A stretch of DNA of 64,000 nucleotides from Terracoccus sp. 273MFTsu3.1 (GTDB lineage: Bacteria > Actinomycetota > Actinomycetes > Actinomycetales > Dermatophilaceae). Made by a program: the position numbers and the translations under genes. Numbering within the stretch: the stretch's first letter is position 1; each line of letters begins with the position of its first letter. The stretch is taken from assembly GCF_000383675.1 (NCBI RefSeq), contig NZ_KB911826.1, positions 124,001 to 188,000 of the forward strand, in the 5' to 3' direction. The notes under the pieces were generated by a model. That model did not search any database. It was not told the origin of the DNA and worked only from the letters and a program-made list of their open reading frames with translations. Shown here piece by piece: positions 24,678-34,396 of this stretch.

Positions 24678-25838
24678 TCAGATGCCGAGGTCGCGCGGGA
24701 CCCGCAGCTGCAGAGCCATCGCCTCGAGCGCGAGCAGCGGCGACACGTTGGCGTTGATGCGGTCGCGGGCCTCGTTGATGGCGTCCATGGCGGCGAGCAG
24801 CTGCTCGGGGCTGAAGACCCCGGCGAGCGCGCGCACCTTGTCGACGGCGTCGGGGTTGACGAGGTCGACGTCGGAGCGCAGGCGCAGCACGAGCGCGTCG
24901 CGGTAGATCGAGGTGAGGTCGATGAGGGCCCGGTCGACGACGTCGCGGGCCGAGCGGGTGGCCCGCGTCTTCTGCTCGCGCTCGAGGGCGGCGAGCTGCG
25001 AGCGGATATGGGGCGGCTGGGTGCGCGCGGTGGGGTCGGCGCCGAGCGTCTCCATGAGGTGCGCGCGCTCGGCGGCGTCGCGCTCGGCGCTCGAGGCGGT
25101 CGACTCCTCCTCGGCGATCTGGGCGAGGTCGGCGGCGGCGCCGATGGCGTCACCGACCCCGAGGATCTTGGTCGCCATGGCGATGACGTCACGGCGGCGG
25201 ATGCGGGCCTGCTCGTCGCGAGCCAGTCGGCGCGCGAGCCCGACGTGCGACTGGGCCGCGCGCGCGGCATACAACGCCATGGCGGGGTCGACCCCGTCGC
25301 GTCGCTGGAGCAGCTCGGCGACGGCCTCGACCGGCGGTGTGCGCAGACGGACGTGTCGCGACCGCGAGCGGATCGTGACGATGACGTCCTCGAGGCTCGG
25401 GGCGCAGAGCATCCAGACCGTGCGCGGCGTCGGCTCCTCGAGGGCCTTGAGCAGCGCGTCGGCCGGGGCGTCGGTGTAGGCGGTGAGGCGGTCGGCGTCC
25501 TCGATGATGATGATGCGCCAGCGGCCCACCGACGGGCGCAGCGCGGCCTCCTGGACGAGCGCCCGGGCCTCGGCGACCTTGATCGACAGGCCCTCGGTGG
25601 CGACGACCTTGACGTCGGCGTGGCTGCCGTCGAGGGCCGTGCGGCACTCGCGGCACTGGCCGCAGCCACCGTCGGGGCACTGGAGGGCGGCGGCGAAGGC
25701 CCGGGCGGCGGTCGAGCGGCCCGAGCCGGGCGGACCGGTGAAGAGCCACGCGTGCGTCATCGCGGACTCGTCGCTGACGGCACGCGAGAGCGTCTCGATC
25801 GTGGGCTCCTGGCCGACGAGGTCGGCCCACACGGTCAT
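24678..25838 (-). CDS. holB: DNA polymerase III subunit delta'
   Basis: A 386-residue clamp-loader subunit. The AAA+ fold begins VWADLVGQEPTIETLSRAV; the P-loop reads GPPGSGRST, with Arg in place of the usual Lys, as expected for a delta' subunit that does not hydrolyse ATP. A zinc module is visible in CPDGGCGQCRECR, and IIIIEDADRLT and LLKALEEPTPRTVW follow, including the sensor and SRC-like (IRSRSRHV) region. It overlaps the tmk stop by four bases (ATGA), so it is coupled to thymidylate kinase. Together they serve replication: dTTP supply and loading of the sliding clamp. Confidence 0.93.
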   Translation of the reverse strand: MTVWADLVGQEPTIETLSRAVSDESAMTHAWLFTGPPGSGRSTAARAFAAALQCPDGGCGQCRECRTALDGSHADVKVVATEGLSIKVAEARALVQEAALRPSVGRWRIIIIEDADRLTAYTDAPADALLKALEEPTPRTVWMLCAPSLEDVIVTIRSRSRHVRLRTPPVEAVAELLQRRDGVDPAMALYAARAAQSHVGLARRLARDEQARIRRRDVIAMATKILGVGDAIGAAADLAQIAEEESTASSAERDAAERAHLMETLGADPTARTQPPHIRSQLAALEREQKTRATRSARDVVDRALIDLTSIYRDALVLRLRSDVDLVNPDAVDKVRALAGVFSPEQLLAAMDAINEARDRINANVSPLLALEAMALQLRVPRDLGI

Positions 25839-26494
25839 CGGCGGGCCGCCATGACGCGGTCGACGCCGTCGACGACGCCGGCGTGGAGCCGCTCGACCGA
25901 CCCGGTCGCGTCGAGGACGAGGTAGCGCTCGGGGTCGGCAGCGGCGAGCTCGAGGTAGCCGCGGCGGACCGCGGCGTGGAAGGCGTCGGCCTCGGACTCG
26001 AGGCGGTCGTGCACGGTGCCGCGGCGCGCCCGGCCCACCTCGGGCGAGACGTCGAGGACGATGGTCAGGTCGGGCAGCAGGCCACCGACGGCCCAGTGCT
26101 GCAGGGCGGTGATCTCGTCGCGGCCGAGCTCGCGGCCGGCCCCCTGGTAGGTGATCGAGCTGTCGACGTAGCGGTCGGTGATGACGACGGCGCCGCGCAC
26201 GAGCGCCGGCTTGATGAGCTGCTCGACGTGGTGGGCCTTGTCGGCCGCGAAGAGCAGCGCCTCTGCCCGCGCCGCGACGTGGTCGCCGTGCAGCACGAGC
26301 TCGCGGATCTGCGCGCCGAGCGGCGTGCCTCCGGGCTGGCGGGTCACGACGACCTCGCGGCCCCGCTGCTCGAGGGCCTCCGTGAGCAGGCGCACCTGGG
26401 TCGACTTGCCCGCGCCGTCGCCGCCCTCGAAGCAGACGAAGAGCCCGGGGGCGGTGCCCTGCCGATGGGTCGCGGCCGCGAGGTTCTCCGTCAC
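25835..26494 (-). CDS. tmk: Thymidylate kinase
   Basis: A 219-residue dTMP kinase that makes dTDP for DNA synthesis. The P-loop is FEGGDGAGKSTQ, the DR(Y/H) motif is DRYVDSSITYQGAGR, the substrate-binding segment is TRQPGGTPLG, and the lid region lies around ARRGTVHDRLESE. GTG at 26494 is used; no better start lies downstream before the P-loop. Its 3' end overlaps holB. topA is not adjacent here, although the topA-tmk-holB order is common in actinobacteria; topA lies 24.5 kb away. Confidence 0.95.
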   Translation of the reverse strand: MTENLAAATHRQGTAPGLFVCFEGGDGAGKSTQVRLLTEALEQRGREVVVTRQPGGTPLGAQIRELVLHGDHVAARAEALLFAADKAHHVEQLIKPALVRGAVVITDRYVDSSITYQGAGRELGRDEITALQHWAVGGLLPDLTIVLDVSPEVGRARRGTVHDRLESEADAFHAAVRRGYLELAAADPERYLVLDATGSVERLHAGVVDGVDRVMAARR

Positions 26495-26549
26495 GCCCCG
26501 ACCCTATGCCAGCGCCCGGACACCGGACCCGCGTCCCCGACGTCTCACC

Positions 26550-26622
26550 CGCAACACACCGAGAAGGTCACAACCCACCGCGTTCCGATCCCGGTGGGTT
26601 GTGACCTGCGCGGTGTGTTGCG
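26550..26622. repeat. Nested palindromic intergenic element, copy 2
   Basis: An outer perfect 12-bp stem (CGCAACACACCG at 26550-26561 with 26611-26622) encloses an inner perfect 15-bp stem (26566-26580 with 26592-26606). Architecture and much of the sequence match the element at 8562-8630; the centre differs (CGTTCCGATCC against GGATCCGATCC). It lies between tmk and asd and could act as a terminator for asd. Confidence 0.85.
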
Positions 26623-26639
26623 GGGTGGGCGGGTGACCG

Positions 26640-27867
<1,228 letters not shown>

Positions 27868-28350
27868 ATGAGCCGACTCAGCATTCGGGCCACCTGCGCG
27901 ATGGCCGTCGTCGCACCGCTTCTCGTCGTCAGCGCCGTGTCCGCCGGTGCCGGCGGCAACGGAGCCGTCACGTTCACCGACAACCAGCACTCGGTCGTCG
28001 ACGTGTTCCACGACATGAACCCGTGCACCGGGGACCCGGGCACGGTCAGCGCCGTGGAGAACCAGATCTTCCACGGCACCATCAACAAGACCGGCTCGTG
28101 GTTCACGGGCACGGTCGAGGGCAAGTTCACGTTCACGCCGGACGACCCCTCGAAGGTCACCTACACGGGACACTTCGCCACGTGGTTCGGTGACGAGAAC
28201 AACCTGCGCAACGGCGTCGAGCACAGCACGTTCAACGTCAACGCGACAGGCACGGACGGGTCCCACCTGCAGTTCCACGACAACGCCCAGGCCACGCTCA
28301 ACGCGAACGGCACCGTGACGGTCTCGTTCGACCACATGTCCTGCGCCTGA
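27868..28350 (+). CDS. Small secreted protein, unknown function
   Basis: A 160-residue exported protein. A Sec signal peptide (SIRATCAMAVVAPLLVVSAVSAG) probably cleaves after VSA near residue 26. The mature part is beta-rich and polar, with repeated hydroxylated and Asn residues (TFTDNQHSVVDVF, TFNVNATGTDG) and two cysteines (NPCTG and the penultimate CA) that may form a disulphide. I cannot assign a family with confidence; similar small beta proteins occur in streptomycete secretomes. The ATG at 27868 follows GGGAGAG. It is a single gene with a strong terminator downstream. Confidence 0.75.
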   Translation: MSRLSIRATCAMAVVAPLLVVSAVSAGAGGNGAVTFTDNQHSVVDVFHDMNPCTGDPGTVSAVENQIFHGTINKTGSWFTGTVEGKFTFTPDDPSKVTYTGHFATWFGDENNLRNGVEHSTFNVNATGTDGSHLQFHDNAQATLNANGTVTVSFDHMSCA

Positions 28351-28365
28351 GGGGCGCCGGAGTCA

Positions 28366-28399
28366 CCGGGCCGAGCGATCCAGCGACCGCTCGGCCCGG
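28366..28399. terminator. Bidirectional terminator
   Basis: CCGGGCCGAGCG (28366-28377) pairs perfectly with CGCTCGGCCCGG (28388-28399) across a 10-base loop, between convergent genes ending at 28350 (+) and 28413 (-). Confidence 0.8.
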
Positions 28400-28412
28400 C
28401 ATGCCCTCGACG

Positions 28413-29174
28413 TCACTGCCGGTGGCGGTCGGCGTTGGCGTGGATCGCGTCGCGCACGTATGCCGCGAGGCCGGGTGCGATGTCCTCGTACGTCTTCGTG
28501 AAGCGGGGATCGGCGACGTACATGTCGGCGAGCCCCCGGTGGAAGGTGTGGTCGAGGTCGTAGAAGCGGTCGTGGATGTGTCGGCGGTGCTGCTCGGCCG
28601 CGTCCATGGCCGCCTCGCTCGTCGCGGGCTCGCCTGACTGCAGTGCTGTGACGAAGGCGGCGTTGACGGCGTCGGCCTCCTGCTTGACCTGCTCCCAGTC
28701 GGCCTTCGTGTAGCGCTTGGTGCGCGACCGCGACTGCTTCCAGGCGTCGGTCTCACCCCAGCGCTCCTGGGCCTCCTGCTCGTACTCGTCGCTGAAGCCG
28801 TCGCCGAAGAGCTCCTTGAGGTCCTCAGGCGTGGCGGGCTGCTCGTTCATCTCTCGCTCCAGTGCTCGGTCGATGGCCGAGACGAGCTCGCGCAGCTCGT
28901 CCAGCCGGGTCATGACGGTGGCGCGCTGCCGGCGCAGGTGGTCGGCCGCGTCCTCACCGCCTCGCAGCAGCGTCGCGATCTCGTCGAGCGGCATCTCGAG
29001 CCGCCGGTAGACCACGACCTGCTGCAGGCGCGTGAGGTCCTCGTCGGTGTAGAGGCGGTAGCCCGCCCGCGAGCGCTCGCTCGGGACGAGCAGGCCGATC
29101 TCGTCGTAGTGGTGCAGCGTGCGCACCGTCACGCCGAAGAGCTCGGCGACCTGCCCCACCGTCCAGGTGGTCAT
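28413..29174 (-). CDS. MerR-family regulator, TipA type
   Basis: A 253-residue two-domain regulator. Residues 1-70 form the MerR winged helix (WTVGQVAELFGVTVRTLHHYDEIGLL, RAGYRLYTDEDL), followed by a coiled-coil dimer helix and a C-terminal TipAS domain (about 110-253) that in TipA binds thiopeptide antibiotics. The length equals the classical long TipA form. I prefer the ATG at 29174 because GGAAGG sits nine bases upstream; an ATG at 29195 would be almost leaderless from the predicted promoter. It likely activates its own promoter, which carries the typical 19-bp spacer and a palindrome. An internal start giving TipAS alone is possible. Confidence 0.9.
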   Translation of the reverse strand: MTTWTVGQVAELFGVTVRTLHHYDEIGLLVPSERSRAGYRLYTDEDLTRLQQVVVYRRLEMPLDEIATLLRGGEDAADHLRRQRATVMTRLDELRELVSAIDRALEREMNEQPATPEDLKELFGDGFSDEYEQEAQERWGETDAWKQSRSRTKRYTKADWEQVKQEADAVNAAFVTALQSGEPATSEAAMDAAEQHRRHIHDRFYDLDHTFHRGLADMYVADPRFTKTYEDIAPGLAAYVRDAIHANADRHRQ

Positions 29175-29202
29175 CTCCTGCGTCCTTCCAGTCATGGGAT
29201 CG

Positions 29203-29233
29203 AGCGTGACGCCTCACGCGACGTGAGGGTCAA
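29203..29233 (-). promoter_or_regulatory. MerR/TipA-type promoter with 19-bp spacer and operator
   Basis: Read leftward, TTGACC (29233-29228) is a -35 box, followed by a 19-base spacer and CACGCT (29208-29203) as a -10 box. The spacer contains the palindrome CCTCACG-cga-CGTGAGG (29212-29228 on the + strand). Long spacers with a central palindrome are characteristic of MerR-family promoters. Confidence 0.7.
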
Positions 29234-29322
29234 GCCCATTGAAGCGCCGATGGGCGGGCACGGCGCCGGGAGCGCCGCACGTCCCGGGTGGCGCCGTCGG
29301 GCGTGCGGCCTACGCTCGGTAC

Positions 29323-30297
29323 GTGGAGCTCGAGGTCCGTCACCTGCGCGTCGTCGCGGTGGTCGCGCAGCAGGGCAGCATCCCCGCCGCGGCGGCCGCT
29401 CTGGGGGTGTCCCCGTCGACCCTGGGCTCCGAGGTCGGCCGCATCGAACGCGCCCTCGGCTGCACCCTGTTCCGGCCGAGCGGAGACGGGGTCGCGTGCA
29501 CCGCGATCGGCGAACGCGTCGTGTCGCGGGCCCGCACCGTCCTCGACGAGGTGGCGGCGCTGCGTGAGGACGTGCGCACCCACCGCGCGAGCGACGCCCC
29601 GCTGCGCATCACGTCGGACTCGATGCGCTACTTCACGTCCTTCGTCAGCCACGCCTACGCGACGGACATGCGACGACCGTTGATGCCCGTGCCGCCGCTG
29701 GCCGGCGGGACCACGACCGAGGCGATCAGCGACGGCCGGGTCGACGTCGCGGTCGTCATCGCGCTCGTGGCCGACCTGCGCGAGGAGCGCGCGCGGTCGA
29801 TGATCGGCGAACGCGTCATCGTCGAGCGCGAGCCGCTGCTCGTCGCGTTGTCCGCGTCGCACCCGCTGGCGGCCCAGCGGTGCGTCGACATCAGGGAGCT
29901 CGCCGGCGAGGACTGGATCCTGCCGCCGACCGAGGTCGACCCCGGGTCCGAGGCGACGAGCACCGTGCTCGCCCGTCTCGGCGTCACCCTCCGTTCGTCC
30001 TACGGACCGCACGACCTCGGGCCGTTGTGGCCGGCGGTCGTCGCCGGCCGCGCCGTGTCCTTCGCCGTGCCCACGGCGTCCGCCCCGCCGGGCGGTGTGC
30101 TGCGGCCGCTGTGCGACCAGCCGATCACGGCCCGGCGCCTGCTCCGCTGGCGGCTGGGGGCGCTCGACGACGAGGACGTCGAGCGGTGCGTGCGCGCAGC
30201 GGGCTCGGCCTACCGGGAGCAGCTGACCCACACCGCGCAGACCCAGGGCTGGTGGCCGACCGCACGCTCCGACGAGAAGCCGATCCTCGCGCCCTGA
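29323..30297 (+). CDS. LysR-family transcriptional regulator
   Basis: A 324-residue LysR-type regulator. The N-terminal helix-turn-helix (RHLRVVAVVAQQGSIPAAAAALGVSPSTLGSEVGRIERALG, read here in sections, residues about 5-46) is canonical, and an effector-binding domain follows from about residue 90 (PLRITSDS, DVAVVIALVADLREE, LLVALSASHPLA). GTG at 29323 is the start. The gene is divergent from TipA-type MerR and followed 51 bases later by dimethylargininase, which it might regulate, although LysR targets are more often divergent. The effector is unknown. Confidence 0.85.
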   Translation: MELEVRHLRVVAVVAQQGSIPAAAAALGVSPSTLGSEVGRIERALGCTLFRPSGDGVACTAIGERVVSRARTVLDEVAALREDVRTHRASDAPLRITSDSMRYFTSFVSHAYATDMRRPLMPVPPLAGGTTTEAISDGRVDVAVVIALVADLREERARSMIGERVIVEREPLLVALSASHPLAAQRCVDIRELAGEDWILPPTEVDPGSEATSTVLARLGVTLRSSYGPHDLGPLWPAVVAGRAVSFAVPTASAPPGGVLRPLCDQPITARRLLRWRLGALDDEDVERCVRAAGSAYREQLTHTAQTQGWWPTARSDEKPILAP

Positions 30298-30348
30298 CCG
30301 GCCGTTGCGACCTCCGACCGGTCGGCGCCGCGCCCCTAGAGTGAGCGC

Positions 30349-31119
30349 GTGCACCGTCGCCTCGCGCTCGTCCGTCGACCCTCCCCTCGTCTCGCGGACG
30401 GGATCGTGACGCACATCGAGCGCTCGGCCTCCGTCGACGGCGAGCTGGCCCTGCGGCAGTGGCAGGAGTACGTCGACGTGCTCGGACGTCGCGGTTGGTC
30501 GGTCGTCGAGGCACCTCCGGTCGACGACTGCCCCGACGGCGTCTTCATCGAGGACCAGGTCGTCGTGCACGGCGACGTCGCGATCCTGTGCCGGGCCGGC
30601 GCCCCCGGACGCCGCGGCGAGCGCGCGGGGGTGCGCGAGGCCGTCGAGGCACAGGGCTACCGGGTCGTCGAGGTCGAGGAGCCCGGCACCCTCGACGGCG
30701 GGGACGTGCTCAAGCACGGGCACGTCGTGTGGGTCGGTGTCGGCGGCCGGACGAACCTCGTCGGCATCGAGCAGCTGCGGCGCGCGTGGGCGGGCCATCG
30801 CGTCGAGGTCGTGGCGGTGCCCGTGTCGAAGGTCCTGCACCTCAAGTCTGCGGTGACCGCTCTGCCCGACGGGACCGTCCTGGGCTACCCGCCGCTCGTC
30901 GACGACCTGAGCGCGTGGCCCCGGTTCCTCGCTGTTCCAGAGGAGTCAGGCGCCCACGTCGTGCTGCTCGGCGGCATGTCCGTGCTCATGTCGGCGTCCG
31001 CGCCGCGCACCGCGCAGCTGCTCGCCGCCCGCGGGCACGACGTGACGACCGTCGACATCTCCGAGTTCGAGAAGCTCGAGGGCTGCGTCACCTGCCTGTC
31101 GGTGCGCCTGCGCGGATAG
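30349..31119 (+). CDS. Dimethylarginine dimethylaminohydrolase
   Basis: A 256-residue amidinotransferase-fold enzyme that hydrolyses N-omega-methylated arginines to citrulline and methylamines. The substrate-binding FIEDQ motif lies near residues 67-71, the LDGGDVL motif near 115-121, catalytic His164 in KVLHLKSAVT, and catalytic Cys249 in GCVTCLSVR at the C terminus, matching the positions in the characterised Pseudomonas enzyme. GTG at 30349 is the start. Methylarginines come from degraded methylated proteins or the environment, so a nitrogen-scavenging role is plausible. Confidence 0.9.
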   Translation: MHRRLALVRRPSPRLADGIVTHIERSASVDGELALRQWQEYVDVLGRRGWSVVEAPPVDDCPDGVFIEDQVVVHGDVAILCRAGAPGRRGERAGVREAVEAQGYRVVEVEEPGTLDGGDVLKHGHVVWVGVGGRTNLVGIEQLRRAWAGHRVEVVAVPVSKVLHLKSAVTALPDGTVLGYPPLVDDLSAWPRFLAVPEESGAHVVLLGGMSVLMSASAPRTAQLLAARGHDVTTVDISEFEKLEGCVTCLSVRLRG

Positions 31120-31193
31120 ACCGGTGGCCGCGCCACTCTCTGTTAAGGTCGCTAACTGGATGAGCAATCTCCCGAGCGACTGAGGTGACCGAC

Positions 31194-32033
31194 ATGCCCG
31201 GATCCACCACCCCGACGACGGCTGCCCTGACCAGCAGCGACCAGCTGCGTCGCGCGGCCGTCGTCGCCGCCGAGATCTTCTGCGTCGTCGGCACGCTCTT
31301 CGGCGTGGGCGTCCTCGGCACGCGCGTCGAGGAGTCCTCGGGAGGAGCCCTCGCCGCGACCGCGACCCTCATCGCGCCCGCCGGCCCGGCCTTCTCGATC
31401 TGGACCCCGATCTACCTCGGCCTCCTCGCGTATGCCGTGTGGCAGGCCCTGCCTGTCAACGCCGTTCGCGAGCGGGTGCGTAGCACCGGGTGGCTCGCCG
31501 CCGCGTCGATGGTGCTCAACGCGACGTGGCTCCTCGTCACGCAGCAGGGCTGGATCTGGGCGAGCGTCGCCGTCATCGTCACGCTCGCGCTGACCCTCGG
31601 CGTCCTCCTGCGCCGCCTGACCCGTGAGCCCGCCAGGTCGACGTGGGAGCAGGTCGTCCTCGACGGCACGTTCGGCCTCTACCTCGGCTGGGTCGCCGTC
31701 GCGACGTGCGCCAACATCACTGCGGCACTGGTGGACTCGGGCGTGGACCTCGGCGCCACCGCCAACCAGGCTGCGGCGGTGGTCGTCCTGGCCGTCGCGG
31801 CCGGACTCGGCATCGTCTTCGCCCGTCGCCTCGGTGGCCGCTGGTCGGTCGCCGCCGCGATGGCCTGGGGGCTCGCGTGGATCGCCGTCGGCCGCCTCGG
31901 GGACGAGCCGGGCTCCCTCGTGACCGGCATCGCAGCGGTCGTCGCCGCCGTGGTCGTCGTCGTCGCCGCCGGGCGCTGGCACACCCGACGGCGGGCGACG
32001 CCGGAGACGTCGCGACGGCTGCGCACGGTCTGA
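31194..32033 (+). CDS. TspO/MBR-like membrane protein
   Basis: A 279-residue integral membrane protein with about seven helices and hallmarks of the tryptophan-rich sensory protein family: PAGPAFSIWTPIYLGLLAYAVWQ and SMVLNATWLLVTQQ. TspO proteins bind porphyrins and cholesterol-like ligands and modulate stress and tetrapyrrole responses. This one is longer than the classical 5-TM form, as is usual in actinobacteria. The ATG at 31194 is preceded by GAGGTG; a GTG at 31185 is an alternative. The partial palindrome GTTA-N7-TAAC at 31142-31156 may be an operator. The next gene is an FAD oxidoreductase, a suggestive but unproven tetrapyrrole link. Confidence 0.85.
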   Translation: MPGSTTPTTAALTSSDQLRRAAVVAAEIFCVVGTLFGVGVLGTRVEESSGGALAATATLIAPAGPAFSIWTPIYLGLLAYAVWQALPVNAVRERVRSTGWLAAASMVLNATWLLVTQQGWIWASVAVIVTLALTLGVLLRRLTREPARSTWEQVVLDGTFGLYLGWVAVATCANITAALVDSGVDLGATANQAAAVVVLAVAAGLGIVFARRLGGRWSVAAAMAWGLAWIAVGRLGDEPGSLVTGIAAVVAAVVVVVAAGRWHTRRRATPETSRRLRTV

Positions 32034-32199
32034 GGACCTCGGCGCCGCGCCCTCGGAACGCGTGTCGCGACGGTCCGGCGGCGCGTCGTGAGCCGGCCGG
32101 GTGCCCGCCTCGGATATGGCCCTCGCAGCCACCCCGCGACCGACCCGCGAGGTCTACGCTGCGACGGGGGCCGGACTCGAGCAGTGGGGTGATCCTTTC
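32034..32199. other. Intergenic / alternative N-terminal region
   Basis: This 166-base stretch lies between the TspO-like gene and the chosen start of the FAD oxidoreductase. Part of it (from GTG 32101 or ATG 32116) is open in the oxidoreductase frame, but the peptide it would add has no family similarity. No hairpin or operator is seen. Confidence 0.3.
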
Positions 32200-33447
32200 G
32201 TGGACGCTGACGTCGTCATCGTCGGGGCAGGGCTGGCAGGGCTGCGGTGCGCGCGACGACTGACCGAGCTCGGTCATGAGGTCGTCGTCCTCGAGTCGAG
32301 CGACGGGGTCGGCGGGCGCATCCGCACCGACGTCGTCGACGGCTTCCGGTGCGACCGGGGCTTCCAGGTGCTCAACCCCGCCTACCCGGCGGTGCGGCGG
32401 TGGGTCGACGTGTCGACGCTCGACCTCAAGCCCTTCGGGTCCGGGGTGCTGGTGCGGCGCACGAACGGCCTGCAGGTGCTCGCCGACCCGATGCGCGAGC
32501 CGCGGCTGCTCGCCCAGACGATGCGCAGCGGCTACCTCCACCCGCGTGAGCTGGCAGGCGTCACGCGGTGGACCGCTCGCGTCATCGCCGACCCGAAGAC
32601 CGTTCTCGCCCAGAAGGACTCGACCCTCGCCGACTCACTCGACGAGGCCGGTGTCACGGGTCGCCTCCGCCGTGAGGTGCTCGACCCCTTCCTCGCCGGC
32701 GTCCTCGTCGACAGCCACGGCGGCTCGTCGGCCAACTTCACGAAGCTGCTCGTGCGGATGTTCGCGCTGGGCCGGCCGGCCGTCCCGGCGACGGGCATGC
32801 AGGCCCTGCCCGAACAGGTCGCGAAGCCGCTCGGCGACCGCGTCCGGCTCAACAGCCACGTCGAGTCGATCACGACCGTGCACGGGGGCGTCGACGTCCG
32901 CGTCGACGGCCGGCGCCTGAGGGCCCGCAGCGCCGTCGTCGCCACCGACCCCATTGGGGCGGCGACCCTCACGACCCTGCCCGAGCCGCCGACCAAGGGC
33001 CTCGTCACGTGGTGGTTCGACGCGCCGGAGCCGCCCCACTCCCTGCCCCTCGTGGCCGTCGACGGACGACGCCACGACTCCGTCCCACCCGGCCCGGTGT
33101 GGAACACCGCCGTCATGACGGCCGCAGCCCCGAGCTACGCCCCGCCGACGGAGCACCTCGTCGAGGCGACGTGCCTGCTCGACCGTGCCGACGGCGACGC
33201 GTCGGAGGCCGACGTCCTGCGCCACGTCGGCGAGATCTACGGCTGCGACACGACGGACTGGCGCGTCGTCACGCGACACCGCGTCGACGCGGCGCTGCCC
33301 GCCATGACACCGCCCCTCGAGGTGCGGTCACCGGTCACGCTCGGCGACGGCGTCTTCGTCTGCGGCGACCACCGCGACACAGCCTCGATCCAGGGCGCGC
33401 TCGTCTCCGGCCAGCGCGCGGCCGAGGCGGTCAACGCACACCTCTGA
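32200..33447 (+). CDS. FAD-dependent amine-oxidase/phytoene-desaturase-like oxidoreductase
   Basis: A 415-residue flavoprotein. The N-terminal dinucleotide-binding motif is DVVIVGAGLAGLRCARRLTELG, followed by VVLESSDGVGGRIRT, the hallmark of the flavin amine oxidase/protoporphyrinogen oxidase/phytoene desaturase superfamily. The C-terminal FAD motif is LGDGVFVCGDHRDTASIQGALVSG. GTG at 32200 places the Rossmann fold at the extreme N terminus; longer starts exist at 32101 and 32116. The substrate is unknown. The TspO-like gene 166 bases upstream hints at tetrapyrrole or isoprenoid chemistry, but no other pathway gene is near. Confidence 0.82.
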   Translation: MDADVVIVGAGLAGLRCARRLTELGHEVVVLESSDGVGGRIRTDVVDGFRCDRGFQVLNPAYPAVRRWVDVSTLDLKPFGSGVLVRRTNGLQVLADPMREPRLLAQTMRSGYLHPRELAGVTRWTARVIADPKTVLAQKDSTLADSLDEAGVTGRLRREVLDPFLAGVLVDSHGGSSANFTKLLVRMFALGRPAVPATGMQALPEQVAKPLGDRVRLNSHVESITTVHGGVDVRVDGRRLRARSAVVATDPIGAATLTTLPEPPTKGLVTWWFDAPEPPHSLPLVAVDGRRHDSVPPGPVWNTAVMTAAAPSYAPPTEHLVEATCLLDRADGDASEADVLRHVGEIYGCDTTDWRVVTRHRVDAALPAMTPPLEVRSPVTLGDGVFVCGDHRDTASIQGALVSGQRAAEAVNAHL

Positions 33448-33565
33448 CGCGGCACGCCCCCACCGCGAGAAGAAAGTTCGCGGCAGGTGCATCCCTGCAC
33501 GGCACGTCCTCGGAAGTAGGGGCAGACGGCACACGACGCCGTCGCTCCCGGAGAGAGGACAGACC

Positions 33566-34276
33566 GTGAAGAAGCGCCATCTCGTCCCCGTCGTCGCGGC
33601 CCTGGCGGGCGCCCTCGCCGTCCCTGCCGCCGTCGCCGCCCCTGCTGCGTCGGGCGCATCGAGTGCATCGAGTGCATCCAGTGCCTCGCGCACCCAGGCG
33701 TCGGCGGTCGCCGCAGCCGCCCCGACCGGAACCACGAGCCTCGCCGACGTGCTGCTCGCGGACGGCAACCAGTTCGACGGCAACTGGTACGACTACGACA
33801 TCGTCACCGAGGCGGTCCTGGCCGTCCTCGCGGCGAAGCCCGACAGCCCGGTGGGCCTGCTGACGCAGGGTGACGTGCCGCTGACGGCCTTCATCCCCAA
33901 CGACCGGGCCTTCCAGGTCCTCGCTGCCGACCTGACGGGCCGCTGGTACGGCTCCGAGACGAAGGTCTTCGAGGCGCTCGCCGGCGCCGTCGGCATCGAC
34001 GCCCTGGAGCAGGTCCTGCTCTACCACGTCGTCCCCGGCGGCCCCGTCACCTCGTCGCAGGCCCTCCGGTCCGACGGCGCGATGCTGGCGACGGCGCTCC
34101 CGGGCAAGAGCATCAAGGTCGACGTGCTGTCGCGCTGGCTCAAGCTCGTCCGCCTCGTCGACGGCGACCGCAACGATGCCGACCCGCTGCTCAACCCGCG
34201 GGCGCTCGACATCAACAAGGGCAACCGGCAGATCGCGCACGGCATCGTCCTCGTCCTGCGACCCGCCGACCTCTGA
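33566..34276 (+). CDS. Secreted fasciclin-domain protein
   Basis: A 236-residue exported protein. The signal peptide (KKRHLVPVVAALAGALAVPAAVA) probably cleaves near residue 25, a short Ser/Ala repeat (ASSASSASSAS) follows, and a single fasciclin (FAS1) domain spans about 60-236 with its H1 motif FIPNDRAFQVLA and H2 motif YHVVPGG. FAS1 domains mediate surface adhesion. The nearest well-studied relatives are mycobacterial MPT70/MPT83, which belong to the SigK regulon; an ECF sigma and RskA-like anti-sigma pair lies 1.7 kb downstream. The start is a GTG at 33566 with GGAGAGAGGA before it. Confidence 0.88.
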   Translation: MKKRHLVPVVAALAGALAVPAAVAAPAASGASSASSASSASRTQASAVAAAAPTGTTSLADVLLADGNQFDGNWYDYDIVTEAVLAVLAAKPDSPVGLLTQGDVPLTAFIPNDRAFQVLAADLTGRWYGSETKVFEALAGAVGIDALEQVLLYHVVPGGPVTSSQALRSDGAMLATALPGKSIKVDVLSRWLKLVRLVDGDRNDADPLLNPRALDINKGNRQIAHGIVLVLRPADL

Positions 34277-34396
34277 CGCCCTCCGCGCGGCCCCCGAGGT
34301 CCGCACCGCACACCACAGATCCCCCTCCCGGATGCACCTCCACCCGAGCGCGGCCCCGTCGCACTCGAGCACTCACCCCTCTGGAAAGGAACGACC

